Positions 1 to 12,046 of a stretch of 64,000 bases of DNA are shown in pieces. How positions within the stretch are numbered: position 1 is the first letter of the stretch; each line of letters starts with the position of its first letter. The stretch comes from Macrobrachium rosenbergii (taxonomy: Eukaryota; Arthropoda; Malacostraca; Decapoda; Palaemonidae): contig NC_089741.1 in NCBI RefSeq assembly GCF_040412425.1, positions 36,098,522 through 36,162,521 on the forward strand, given 5' to 3'. A program made the position numbers and the translations under genes. The notes under the pieces were generated by a model that worked only from the letters and a program-made list of their open reading frames with translations, was not told where the DNA came from and ran no database searches.

Positions 1-761
1 ATTATATATAGATAATCACTACTAATTAACATACTTAGAATATTTCATGTAACCGGGAAATTTAAGCATACGATCCTTTCTTTGCACAATTAGCTGAAAT
101 GCCCTACATTTCATTTGAAAGAGATATTAGACGAAGGTGAGACTGTCTACATGCCTTATGCAATTATATTTTGTTTCGAAACGCATTTACATCCATGACA
201 AAATTTTCAAATCATATTATCAAAGTAAAAGCTGATGAAATGCAACGTTCTGTCATTGGTTTGTAATAGAAAGTCTGTCATTAAAGACCTACACATTTTG
301 TATACTGTATACCCATGTACAAAATCAAAACGCTAAAAAGCATACGTATGCCTCCTTGTACCCTATTATTTTACGAAAAGAGGTACAGTATGCCACATGC
401 TGGATAAACCTTTGATTATCATATTACTCTAAATTTTCTTTTTGACTTTTAACTTGACTCCTGTGGCCTAGGCCTACTGACAATGTCACCGCTGATCCCC
501 AAGTGAAGCTAAGCTCATGGAGGTAGGCTATGCGCGAATACTTTCCTTCCTTACAAATTAAATTTAACAGTGGCGAATCTAGTAATTCTACCTTTAGTCA
601 TGGGTAATAATCTTGTTCTACTATTCGACTAATGAGCGAACACTTCTAGAGAAATAATTACGCCCAAAATGCTTGTAAACATAATGGAACCGAGGTCTAC
701 CGCCGGTCACCTCCATCATAAACAACGTCACCAGAGACCTTTACGAACCACATCAACTTAC

Positions 762-813
762 CTGTCGTCCATATTTTAACCTTATTTCGGTGTGGATTGT
801 TCGTCCTCTTCAT
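762..813 (-). CDS. Candidate first coding exon of an unknown gene
   Basis: On the minus strand an ATG at 813 opens 17 codons (MKRTNNPHRNKVKIWTT plus one base), followed by a strong donor, GACAG|GTAAGT, at 762/761. The encoded peptide is basic and matches no family I know. The support is only the start codon, the open frame and the near-consensus donor; no second exon lies within the window. It could equally be a chance open frame in intronic or intergenic DNA. Confidence 0.2.
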
Positions 814-1031
814 CTCTGACACTTCTTTTGTCTTTATGGCTGCTTTTTTTGCATGGAAATGGCTTATTACACACGCGAATTGAAGAAATTTGCGGAGCAC
901 TGTTTGTATAGTCTGCCGTCGAACAATTTCAAGAAGAAGAAGAAGGCCCAAATGTAAACAACTTTCAGGAAAATACTTTGTTTTTGTATGTTGATTCTTC
1001 AAAGGTCAATTTTATAAGTTGGGATACCAAT

Positions 1032-1044
1032 TGACCTTTGACCT
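1032..1044. promoter_or_regulatory. DR1-type nuclear receptor half-site pair
   Basis: TGACCT-T-TGACCT is a perfect direct repeat of the AGGTCA half-site with one-base spacing (read on the minus strand), the class bound by HNF4 and RXR/USP-type receptors. Another AGGTCA lies 24 bases away at 1003-1008. The pair is upstream of the candidate minus-strand exon at 762-813. Sites of this length also occur by chance, so function is only inferred. Confidence 0.25.
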
Positions 1045-1892
1045 GACCATTACTTTGAATAAATATCGTCTGGATTCCTCTCGAGAAAGGTAGGCTGATG
1101 CTCCGTCGACTTGTTAGCTGGCGTAGGCTTTGCTAGCCTACCTTAGACCTACTTTAAAATATAATTTGTATTGTTATACCTTTTTTTTATTTTCGTACGA
1201 CCTTGTTTTATAATTTCAGTGAGTTTTCTCATAGAATTTGAGGTATATCTTTCTTTTATAACCATAGCCGAGTCCGGTTGTAAAATACGTTGTTCTTGGT
1301 GGTTGTTGATAAATTTTACTTTTTCGTTAGGCCTATTCGCCGACTTTCATTAACCTGATGGGGGAACCACAGTTGGAAAATGGGCGATTTTTGAGTGTGG
1401 AAACGGAAAGGATGGATTAGGCAAAGCCACAGGGATGCACCTTAACCTAACCTAGTGCATTAGGCCTATGCTGTATCACACTGGGTCCCCATAAAGGACA
1501 CTGGAGTTATAGAGAACAGACCTAAGTTTTATTTTATTTCTATTCTTTGTCCTTTAAATTATTAATATGGAAACAAAAAGGAAGAGCCACTTTTTATCTC
1601 CACTCAGCATAGCCTACATAGGAAGGAAAAACAATATTTTCTATGGTAATTCAGGGTCCAGTATGAATGCCAGTACTTGAATTGCCATATTAGATGTTTG
1701 TTTTTTTTTACTTCCTGGGCAGTGCACATCATAATAATAAATTTAATTGAAAAATTTAGCCTTTGGAGCACTGAACCTTGTTTTAGGAACACTTGCCATA
1801 TCAATGAAAGATGCTTTTTCCATTTGTTCCCAGAGTTACTTTATAAATATAATTTTAAAATATGGCACTTTTTCAGGTCTTGATGTGACTCT

Positions 1893-2392
1893 NNNNNNNN
1901 NNNNNNNNNNNNNNNNNNNNNNNNNNNNNNNNNNNNNNNNNNNNNNNNNNNNNNNNNNNNNNNNNNNNNNNNNNNNNNNNNNNNNNNNNNNNNNNNNNNN
2001 NNNNNNNNNNNNNNNNNNNNNNNNNNNNNNNNNNNNNNNNNNNNNNNNNNNNNNNNNNNNNNNNNNNNNNNNNNNNNNNNNNNNNNNNNNNNNNNNNNNN
2101 NNNNNNNNNNNNNNNNNNNNNNNNNNNNNNNNNNNNNNNNNNNNNNNNNNNNNNNNNNNNNNNNNNNNNNNNNNNNNNNNNNNNNNNNNNNNNNNNNNNN
2201 NNNNNNNNNNNNNNNNNNNNNNNNNNNNNNNNNNNNNNNNNNNNNNNNNNNNNNNNNNNNNNNNNNNNNNNNNNNNNNNNNNNNNNNNNNNNNNNNNNNN
2301 NNNNNNNNNNNNNNNNNNNNNNNNNNNNNNNNNNNNNNNNNNNNNNNNNNNNNNNNNNNNNNNNNNNNNNNNNNNNNNNNNNNNNNNNNNNN
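1893..2392. other. Assembly gap (500 N)
   Basis: Exactly 500 undetermined bases. The round size, identical to the gap at 47399-47898, suggests a placeholder of unknown true length. The second and later exons of the minus-strand poly(A) polymerase may be inside it or further left. Confidence 0.95.
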
Positions 2393-2991
2393 TAACCTAC
2401 ACCTTCCATGCTATAAGATAACTCTCCATTCAGTTACATTTGGAAGCCAGCCTCAAAACTAAAGATATATATACACTGCAGAGAACAGTGAATATTCATA
2501 CTAAAGACAAAAGACATACATCTGACATTACCTGTGGTGGCATATTTTTATGGTTGATGCTTACATCCCGAATCAAGAACGAACTAGGTCATTAAGCTTG
2601 CCCAGAACCTCAAACCTGCCAAAGAATGAATACTCCATGTCAGTGAAGACAGGCAATATTTCAATGGAGTAAAAAATTGTTAATACTCAATATATGCGGG
2701 GTGCTAAGGGTAAACACACACACACACACACACTAAAGGATGTTCTTGGAAGGTCTGCTAAAGAGAGTAACAGTAATTTGTATTTTGATTTTTGTATATG
2801 CTGTACACATATGGAGACCATGTTTTTTCAATGAAAACTGTCAAAATATTTATAGCTAGAATAATGAAACAAAAGTCACGCATTCAAATAACAAAAGCAG
2901 CAAATTCTCCTTTGCCTCTTGTGCTCTAGAAATCAACATTCCTCTGAATACCAAAAATTTTTATTTGTCAACATTGTAAACTACAACTCAC

Positions 2992-3141
2992 CTGTGATTC
3001 ATTTCTTCATCTGTTTCAAACATCTTGGCCTCTCGAAGGTACTCCTCCAATTTCTTTGTTTGCAATAAATCTGATGGTTTAGGCCCTGCAAGACTAATGG
3101 CCGAGGTCATACCCAGAGTCTTGGAGGATTCCATCTTTGAT
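2992..3141 (-). CDS. PAPOLA: Poly(A) polymerase, first coding exon (5' partial gene)
   Basis: This is the N-terminal exon of a canonical nuclear poly(A) polymerase, the template-independent enzyme that adds poly(A) tails to cleaved pre-mRNA as part of the cleavage/polyadenylation machinery. The exon runs from an acceptor (T-rich tract then CAG) at 3142 to a donor CACAG|GTGAGT at 2992/2991. The ATG is at 3134, eight bases inside the exon, so the 5' UTR is split. The 47 codons include LGMTSAISLAGPKPSD and LEEYLREAKMFETDEEM. These align by eye with the human PAPOLA start (YGITSPISLAAPKETD, then a variable link and an acidic FEEEEEL). This segment precedes the catalytic nucleotidyltransferase domain, which is not in the window. 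The next exon should continue with an ILxLGKLN-like block. Paralogues PAPOLB and PAPOLG share this N-terminus, so the exact orthologue is less certain than the family. Confidence 0.82.
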
Positions 3142-5484
3142 CTGAAAAAAAAAAAAATACTACGTTACTACTCCTGATCGTCACCTGCAAAATGATGAAT
3201 TTAAATAATCTATTTCATAGTATGTTAACACTTATAGTTGGTCATTTATTTTCTGTATACCTCAAAATGTTTTTGGTATGGGGATGATGTGTAAGGGTGT
3301 AAGTTCCAAGGCACAAGATCTGCATTGCCAAAGGTCAATGCTGAGGATATGTCAATCAGGCACGTGCGTCATCCAACTCCTCAAGGAATATGAAGTACAT
3401 CAATACCTGGAATATACATTTCCACCCACACACAAAGCTGGGAGTACAAGTTGCATTTGTTCTATGGAAACAAAAGCAACTGATAACACTGTCGCTGGCC
3501 TTCTCGGTCTGCTCACACTTATTTATTTACCACTACGAATGACGTCCAGATACCCGACTGTCAGGATGAAGGTCGACTGATTTGTGGTTACTAAAACTGG
3601 TGTCTGGATGAAGTTAGTTCCTTCATATTTTAAAACTGGCTCTTTGTCATGGCAAGCAAACTTTCATAGATGAATACTAATAATAATATAACAATGAAGA
3701 TACCTGGCCAATATGGAAGTGGGACTCATCTAATATCTTAAAGAGTTTGTGCTTACCTTACTGTTTTTCTAATCATGTTGTGGTTATAGACAAGTTAATA
3801 AGAAATAATTGTAGGAGGTTGACTAATTACCATTCAGGCTACTTTCCAGTTTTCACAAGATACACTTGGGCTCCAGTATTCATGGACTGACAATATTTGC
3901 CAACGGATCTCAGTGTTGCAACCTTTGCCTTGGAGGCCAAGACTTTCCATGTCTTATGACGGCGATAAGTGCAAAAGGTAAAACTTGAAACGAATTTTAC
4001 AGAATCTCTTCTCCACATTTCTAAGTTTCAAATTCCAACTCTTATTGCAATTGCTTTACACATGTATTCATTTCTGCTCGTTATTCTGATTAGAACTGCT
4101 AAGAAATTTCATTTGACTTGTTGTATGAAACCTACTGTAATTGAAGGTTACCTAAATACTGTGATTTTTTGGTACAAACAAAATGTTTACCAAAGATACG
4201 CTAGGCTACGAGCAAAAGGAAAATTAGTCTGGACCTATATGCTTAGTGTTCTTTAATGTTTAAATTTTAACATACTCTTACAGGTTGAGAGACAGTTCTT
4301 CTGTCACTCACTGTAAATTTATTTTTCATGATACAATGCTTGTTTTAGTCTCATTCTGAAGCCACTTAGTTGTCTTTTGCTTTCCATGCCTTCGAAACCT
4401 TACACTGCAGTTAATCTTTAAAAGGGGATATGTTTGTCGATGTTATTTAGGATGTAAATCCCAAAGTCAGTAAAAGATTAGGTTTTCAAACAGCTAATTT
4501 CCATTAGTATAACTGATGAAAAAGTATTTCTGGGAGTTTAGAATGAACTGAAGGTTTGATCTGTGTATAATACCTTTAGAGACTTTGTGTGATGTCACCA
4601 CGTTTGAACGAGGCATTTCAGTTATTCGAGAACAGACATTTCTTTACCTTTTGTAAATAAGAAAAATACTACAGTATTTTCATAATTTTAATTGCTCCAC
4701 AAAAATCATCATAAATTTCCTTACTAAACATATATACGATATACATTTTTACGACAATGTATGTTATTGCACATAAAACATAAGAAAATTAGGACAAATT
4801 CTTATGAATTTCTATTTAGCATTGTTTTCAAGAAAATTCTCTCTGAACTGCCCCTGCAGACACCTTTCAATGATTACCTGTGAAGATATTTAGTTGATTT
4901 TTTATATTTTTTACATTTTATAGGTAATATCATTGGAATCTAAAACGAAGAAACTGCATGCCATCAAAATCTCAAAGGATTACGAATAATAGTTTAAATT
5001 ACCAGCACACCTGAACTCCATAACACTAATAGTGTAATGAAAGCCATTTTCCTTCCCCCCGGAGGGATGTAAAGGCCATGCTATGACAGCAATAAGCACG
5101 ATTTACCACATACGATACTAAGGCTTTGGCCCTATTCTAAGTTTCAGTTTGACATGAATGCCATGTGGGCATGGCAAGGCTCAGGGCCCCAAGGACACTA
5201 AGGAGCACCCATGTAAACCCATGGGTAAGTGAACAAGGCCAATGACCCTGGAAAAGGGAAGGCTCAGAGTCACTGCAAGTGGAAGAAGGGGCAGAAGACG
5301 ATAAAAGGGAGGAGAAAGAGCTCAACAACGAGGAGGAGGAAGAAGCTGGACAGACGAACAGATCAGGAAGAGGAATGCAGACATCCACAGATAGATTAAT
5401 CGCTACCAGAGGCTCAACAGAGTTAAGCTCCTTGGAGGGTGTAGCAACGTCAGACTACGACGCCAAAGCCATACCTGAAGTTAA

Positions 5485-6120
5485 GTGATCCAAGAAGGAG
5501 GCAACAAATGGCTCTCTGCGATACTAAAAGGCCGTACCTTCTGCAAATACTCAAGTGATATTGTAATCCGGGAGGCAGCCGATGCAGAAGGAGCAAGAGG
5601 TGGTGTAGCGTACGAGGAGAGTTCAGCATGCACATCTCTTCCACCACTAAAAGAGTGTATATGCTGTCAAACACCATCCCACGTATGCATCACTTTGACT
5701 GAGCTGCTGGAAGTGTACCGGTGGAAGGATCAGGGAGAGGTGCAGGGAATGGGGGGAGGGGATAAAGGATCTGAAAAGGTTCGGTGGTGTCAAACAGGGG
5801 TACTGTATTCCTATTTGACGACACTGGCGAATGCTTTGCAGCCTTCCTCGTCTTCCTACCCAACCTTTTCCACCACGAAAGGGACTACAGGGCCGAACCA
5901 ACATAATCAATGGGGCTCCACAAACACACACAACATGAAGCACCCACACAAACTCAAGTCCTTCAAACCTCTATTACTCATGTCTTGTTCCCATCACAAA
6001 GCAAACACATCAACGCATAAACAAAAAACCAGCAGCAGCTTCAACATACAATCAGGAAACAGTGCAGCTAGATATCTATCTAGAACAGTGGCCAAAGAAG
6101 GTGAGCTAGGTCCAGAGTAA
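5485..6120 (+). other. Unrecognised 211-codon open frame, probably repeat-derived
   Basis: This is the longest uninterrupted open frame in the window that is not simple repeat. The predicted product is hydrophilic, rich in Ser, Thr, Gly and Lys, and shows no domain, signal peptide, membrane segment or catalytic motif I recognise. No splice site or promoter was chosen for it. A Glu-rich open frame (5279-5488) overlaps its start in another phase. The 5.14-6.19 kb block is GC-richer than its surroundings, which would fit an old dispersed element. I would not annotate it as a host gene without transcript evidence. Confidence 0.15.
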
Positions 6121-7427
6121 TCTCTGTGTGAATTGACGACACTCTGAAAGAGTACCCAGAGGGCTAATTCTACAAATTCCTTTCTTGCCAAATTTATGAA
6201 ATATATCTTTTTTAGTACAGCATTTGGCTTAATTATTAATCACCTTAGACCTTTATTGAGTGAAAACCATGCATTTTTGTTCCCTGCCCATATGCCTAAT
6301 AATCATAGGAGCCAGAGTGAGATACAGGGGTTTTTGGGTGATGCTAGACAGGACCCAGCATCCTAAAATAGGTTAAGGTGTATCCCTGTAAATGTACTGG
6401 CCACAGCTGAGTACTTCATAATTATTTTGGAGAGTTTTACCAACCATGTAAATGGGCTTATAACCTTATGATTTAAATGTTTCTGACCATTTATACTAGT
6501 GTAATTTCCTATTTTTTCTTTGATTTAAATGGGTCATCATTTACAGTAATGGCATATATTATTCTTACTTTGTTTATACTGTGATGACATATCCAGTGAT
6601 TCCTCTTCTTCCTGTGAAATGGTGTCATACTATAACATATCCAGTGATTGCTCTTCTTCCCAGTCAAATAACTTGGGGCAACTTGTGACATCACAGCACA
6701 GATGTACGAGTGCAGTGCTGCATAAGTCAAACATTTTTTCCTTTTAGCAAATGTTGTACAATGGGAGTTCGTGTGTTATGTGGTAACATCATGACTTTTA
6801 CATTTTGAAAAACAGTTATCATTTGGTGTAAGCTACAGAAAGTTACTGGTAGTTCTTAACTCCGAAGTAAAAAAATGTAGCTTATCTTCTGTCATAAAGT
6901 GAGATAACATTTTTCAATACTGGCGTCTATTTAAAAACCGGGGAAATTTGGCTTTTATGAGTTCTTGAAGAGATACTGATCAATTTAATAGTCCTTTCCA
7001 TAACAAACGCTTGGATAACCCATTATAACCCCACATTAACAAAGTTGGGCAGAGAGAGGCCAAATGAGGAGGCACACCTTTCTGGTCAGGTTAATGAGTT
7101 CAGCGATTCAAGTTAGGTTAAGTTAAGGTTAGATTATTACAGCCCATCCACTGTACACTAAAACCCTAAGTTCCTGAGGAAGGGGGCACCCATTACTGTT
7201 ACATATGGGGTGTTGTATTGGGATATTAAAATGTTTCCGGTGAAAATGAGTATGATATTCTAACATTTCTGGGTAAAGTATGAAGACAGCTACATGAAAA
7301 AATTGTTTATGAGTTTTTTGGCTAAACACTACATGAAAAGGTGTATATATGCAGTACAAGTGAAATACTCAGAGAAATTTTCTAAGATCATGAGTAATTT
7401 CCCATCTTTTCTGTTTTTACGTTTACA

Positions 7428-7488
7428 CCTGAGGGGCTGGTATTATAATTTATAAATGGGGAGCGGTATTTGGTACCAGCCCCTCAGG
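7428..7488. repeat. Imperfect palindrome with 15-bp perfect arms
   Basis: CCTGAGGGGCTGGTA (7428-7442) is followed 31 bases later by its exact reverse complement TACCAGCCCCTCAGG (7474-7488). Looser complementarity continues outward for about 30 bases on each side, including a TGTTTTTAC-like stretch. The overall ~110 bp fold-back suggests a small MITE-like element or hairpin. Confidence 0.6.
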
Positions 7489-7959
7489 AATGACAGTAAA
7501 AATATAAACAAAAGGCAATAAATTTCTCATTACCTTGGTAAATTTCTCAAATTATCTCACCCGTGCTGCATGGTATACACCCTTTTCTATATTCCTCAGT
7601 CAAAAAATTATAGATAAACAATATCTTCAAGAGACCACCTCCTTTACGATAATGGCAGATCTGGTTGGGTCCTATTCCTTCTGAATGCCTACTTTACAAA
7701 AACCAGTGGTTTGCAGTTATAATGGCCTACCCTAACAGTTTAAATAGCACAAAACATAATATAATCAGTCACAAAACCACCCTTAGCTTATGGTATACTC
7801 CTCAGGTCTCTGACAAGAAATAAATATACTTGATAACCTTTCTGTGGGAATACATATTTATAATAATAGCCTACCTTAGGCCTGGATTAGCCTATGGCCT
7901 ACTGCCTAATTCACTGTAGCCTTTCTTTGCTAACCCAGAGACACCTAAAAATAGCATAA

Positions 7960-9237
7960 TTCATTTATAACCTCCTGATGATGGTAGGAACTAATAATAT
8001 CCCAGGGATAAGGTGAACTATCGTATGCCAGTGGTCTCTGGATAGGCCAGATCACCAGACCACTTTTCCCCTAAACAGTATTTCCGAAGAATTAACCTCA
8101 TTTACCTGAGCTAGGACAATTTCATTTATTACCCCCTGATAATAGTAGGAACTAAAAGTAGTATCCAAGGCCCAAGGTCGACTATCGGATGCCAGTGGTT
8201 CTCGGATAGGCCAGACCACTGCTCTCCCCCATATAGTTTTATTACAGAAGAATTAACCTCATTACCAGAACAGCCTAAGAATTCATTTCGGTGCGACTTG
8301 AGAACGATGGGAACAGGTTCCACATACAAAAAACCTAACCTTCCCTGGAATGTCATGTCCCAACCTAACCAGACCTTTCTTCCTAACCTCACTTAGGGCA
8401 CCATGCCCTGACCTGCCCAGGTGACACTAAAATTCATAAAAAGACTAAGCTTCCTGTCAGGGGTAGTGTTAGATCGCAGGCCAAAATGTGGACTATCGAA
8501 CGCTAGTGGTCCTCGGACACGCCAGGCCACTTCTCCCCAAAATAGTAGCCTGTTTCAGAAGAATTAACCTCATTTACCAGAATAGCCTAAACATTCATTT
8601 ATAGGGCAACGCCATGATGATAGTAGGAACTAGGGTAATAGTATTACCCCAAGCCCAAGGTGGACTATCGAATGCCAGTGGTCCTCGGACAAGCAGACCA
8701 CCAGACCACTTCTCGCCCAAAATACAATTTCAGAATTAACCTCATTTACCAGAATTGCCTAAAAATTCATTTAAAGGCCAACCCCCTTACGATAGTAGGA
8801 ACTAACAGACTAGTAGTGTCCCAGGCCCAAGGTGTACTATTGAACGCCAGTGGTCCTTGGATAGTCCAGACCACTTCTCCCCCAAAATAATACTCCAAAA
8901 TTAACCTCATTTATTAGAATGGGCTGAAAATTCACTTATACCCTCCTGATGATAGTAGGAACAAATAGTAGTGTCCCTGGATCAAGGTGGACTATCGAAT
9001 GCCAGTGGTCCTCGGATAGTCCAGACCACTTGACCACTTCTCACCCAAAAACAATACTCCAGAATTAACCTCATTTCTTAGAATGGGCTGAAAATTTCCT
9101 TATACCCTCCTGATGACAGTAGGAACAAATAGTAGTGTCCCAGGCCCAAGGTGGACTATCGAACGCCAGTGGTCCTCGGGACAGGCCAGACCACTTTTCT
9201 CCCAAATAATATTTGAGAAGAATTAACCTCATTTACC
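7960..9237. repeat. Tandem repeat, ~165-bp period, seven diverged copies
   Basis: A core reading GACTATCGAAYGCCAGTGG recurs at 8015, 8180, 8491, 8663, 8835, 8990 and 9154. The spacings are 165, 311, 172, 172, 155 and 164; the 311 step is one longer or doubled unit. Each unit also carries CCTGATGATAGTAGGAAC, a TCCAGACCACTTCTCCC-type block and AATTAACCTCATTTACCAGA. The last copy ends exactly where non-repetitive, CpG-richer sequence begins. The copies differ by many substitutions, so the array is not recent. Confidence 0.85.
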
Positions 9238-9500
9238 AGAGTCACGGGCAAATCACAGGCGACAATGGATGAACCGACCCCACACCGGATCACTGGGAGA
9301 CTCGCCTCGTCGCCGCACTTGTCAAAAAAGGGGGATAAAACTTGCTAATAACACGGAAAAGGGAGACAGAAGACCTCGCACTGGGTAAACAAAGCTGTGC
9401 CTCGGAACTTCACAACAAACATGGCCGACTTAAGCCATCCGGTCCTTCTGGATTGGGGCCGAGATGTCTTCGGAGAGCGAGGACCGAAGATGTCTACGCC
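9238..9500 (-). promoter_or_regulatory. CpG-richer patch, candidate 5' end of poly(A) polymerase
   Basis: This 260-base patch has more CpG and G+C than the flanking DNA. On the minus strand, CCGTGACTCTG|GTAAAT at 9238/9237 could be the donor of a 5' UTR exon spliced to the coding exon whose acceptor is at 3142. No TATA box or initiator was identified with confidence. A 28-codon plus-strand frame starting ATGGCCGACTTAAGC (9421) is present but short and may be chance. Assignment to poly(A) polymerase is inference from orientation and the lack of another minus-strand gene. Confidence 0.28.
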
Positions 9501-9970
9501 TTGATTTTGATCGGTCTTCGCCAGTTTGATACTTTTTTTTATTATACTTCAGCATTCTGTTATAATTTTCTAGACATACTGACAAAAATCTCCTACAACT
9601 ATCACCATATTTATTTGTTTTTATCGTGAAAACTTTGACGTCCTTCGAAAAGACGAGGTATCTACTTCTATATCTCGAAGCTTATAAACACTAGTTAACA
9701 TGAAATCAATCTAAAATAGTGGTTCTCATTCTAGTAGTCATTTCACAACGATGAGTAAGTGTACACATGAATTTGGGAATTTTAACAATACGTTTAACGG
9801 AAATGGTGTCACATTTGTTGATAGTTACAACGCCAATACTTGAACAGACAGAGAAAACATGAGTTATTCGGAAAATGTTTTCCAGTAATTTTGTGCAAAC
9901 ATCGCTGAAATACAGAAGCAACTGAGATATTATCAAAAGGATTCGACGAGTGTCTCATAAAAACTAATAC

Positions 9971-10038
<68 letters not shown>
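9971..10038. repeat. (TA)n microsatellite
   Basis: Near-perfect alternating TA for about 68 bases. Confidence 0.97.
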
Positions 10039-10042
<4 letters not shown>

Positions 10043-11492
10043 CTGGAACTCACTGTGGTCAACCACTTGTTCCTCTTATCTCTGGTGCTCGAAATAAGTA
10101 ATCAATGTCTTACTGTTGGAAGCTGTAGAGGTAAGTTTTGGCATAGAATCTGCGGCACAAGAACCAAAAGGCTGAGACATGTGATGATTAGTCACAACGG
10201 TGAAGAAGTCAGTTCAGAGGAACGAATGGCTCAGAGAATTTTGAAATAATATTATGTGCTGGTGAAAGAAAACAAAAACTTCGGAGGGCTGGTTAAATGA
10301 TACATTGGTGGAAGGGGAGGTTTTCAATATCTAGGAAGCAGGAGCGCAGGTGGAACCTTACAATTTTTAGCAATTCTCTGAAATGCGGTTTCTAGCCTGA
10401 TATCCTCTGGTGGACAGCAGGCCGGGATCAGACAACCACGAACCCAGTTCATATAATATATGAGCTTTATATGACCAACCATTCTTGTTATTTCACGAGA
10501 ACATGATGAAAAAACGGTCCTGTAACCTGTACTAGCGAAGCGTAGCATTCTCAGTCTTCTCAGAGCACGGAAAGTTGTGCTTATTAAAGATTGTACAGAA
10601 AAAGACTTAAAATACAGATCTTTTTGGAGAGATATTCTTCTTTGAAGAAATACATTTTCTCGTGAAGCACGGACGGTCATTACAGCGTAGTAAAGTAGTT
10701 TCACTGACAAGTTTTCAGTGCTGAATCGGACCCTCTCGTGGAGAAAGGCAAATGATGCTATCATTCCCTGTAGGACGCGAAGCCTATTACATTCTCCTGT
10801 TTTCTAGGGCGACTATTTGCAAGCGATTCGCTGTTGCAGGTGCTCTGCGCAGGTGTGCTCGCTCGGCAGCACAGTTGTTTCAGAGATCACCCTTCGATCC
10901 TCGATCTCGCCAATCGTGGGGATTGTTACAAATACAATTTTACGTATTCATTTGAAACTGTTTGCAAAGGCTCTCATCCATCTTTACCTATAAGTTATTC
11001 CAAATTCTCGTCAAATTCACATATCTAAAACTGTGATTACTGCTACATTATCAAACTCTTCTTTCCATCTACCTTCGTTTTCACTTTTGCTTCAATCAGT
11101 TAATGATCAGCTATCCCTCCAGCCACTTCTCTTTCACCATTACGCCCGTCAACATTCCCATAACTGTTTTGGAAGTTTTATAATGCCTGATATTATCCAG
11201 TGCTCAAACATCTTCTACAAAGGGTTTTCACAAGCTGCGTCCATGCCCATTCACTCTAGTTATTTTAAATCAAAGCGCTATTACAGCTTCTTTTCTGTCA
11301 CTTAAATTTGCATTCGAATGCAGGTTAAGAAAAAAAGTCACATGTGAAAAAAATTACAGAATATTTCACAGGAAAAAAAAAGTCACATTCATTTATGGGG
11401 GCCGGTAATAGTCACAATTTTGGCCAGGAAAGAAATTCAGGTAATCAAAAAGAAAATATTCAAGTCAGACACAATTCACTTAAGTAACACAC

Positions 11493-11660
<168 letters not shown>

Positions 11661-12046
11661 TTGCATGTACGTAAAAAAATCACATTCTGTTCAATATCTT
11701 AAGCACAGTAAAGTAATCAAGCAAAAATATTTATTGACAGTACTGTACAGACTGAAAACACCTTACAGGATATAGCAGCCTTAACATGTATACCCAGTAC
11801 TTTTAATGTTGATGCATTTGCAGATAATATAACTAATTTAAAATATTTTCTGTCTCATTGCTTTAATAGTTTAAAGCACTTGAATAAACTGTAACTGACT
11901 TGAATGTTTTTGTTTGATCACCTGACTTTCTTTCCTAGTTAAGACTGCTTTTTTTTTTGACTTTATTACCGGCCACCATAAATTAATGTGACTTTTTTTC
12001 TGTGATTTTTTTTTTTACCTATGGCTTTTTTTTTTATTAACCTGGG

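Larger units (their letters stand above)
1..1892. other. Left-end non-coding DNA
   Basis: No exon of a recognised family was found here on either strand. It holds AT-rich intergenic or intronic DNA, a candidate minus-strand first exon (762-813) and a nuclear-receptor-type direct repeat (1032-1044), listed separately. Further poly(A) polymerase exons would be expected on the minus strand to the left of 2992, but none could be seen in these bases. Confidence 0.5.
3142..7960. other. Non-coding stretch right of the poly(A) polymerase exon
   Basis: AT-rich DNA with no exon of a known family. If the poly(A) polymerase 5' UTR exon is near 9.24 kb, this is its first intron. It contains a 211-codon open frame (5485-6120) and a palindrome (7428-7488), listed separately. 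Confidence 0.5.

Noticed and set aside
1441..1462. AACCTAACCTAG as a telomere-repeat (TTAGG)n tract
   Set aside because: Only two units; similar AACCTAACC phrases occur at 8331 and 8362 without extension.
1747..2421. Long open frames crossing the N gaps (also 47379-47921)
   Set aside because: Undetermined bases carry no stop codons, so the frames are artificial.
3278..3580. 100-codon plus-strand open frame next to the poly(A) polymerase exon
   Set aside because: No family resemblance, and it lies in what is probably the first intron or 5' flank of the minus-strand gene.
10324..10764. 146-codon minus-strand open frame
   Set aside because: No recognisable domain, start context or splice structure; length is within chance expectation for 64 kb searched in six frames.
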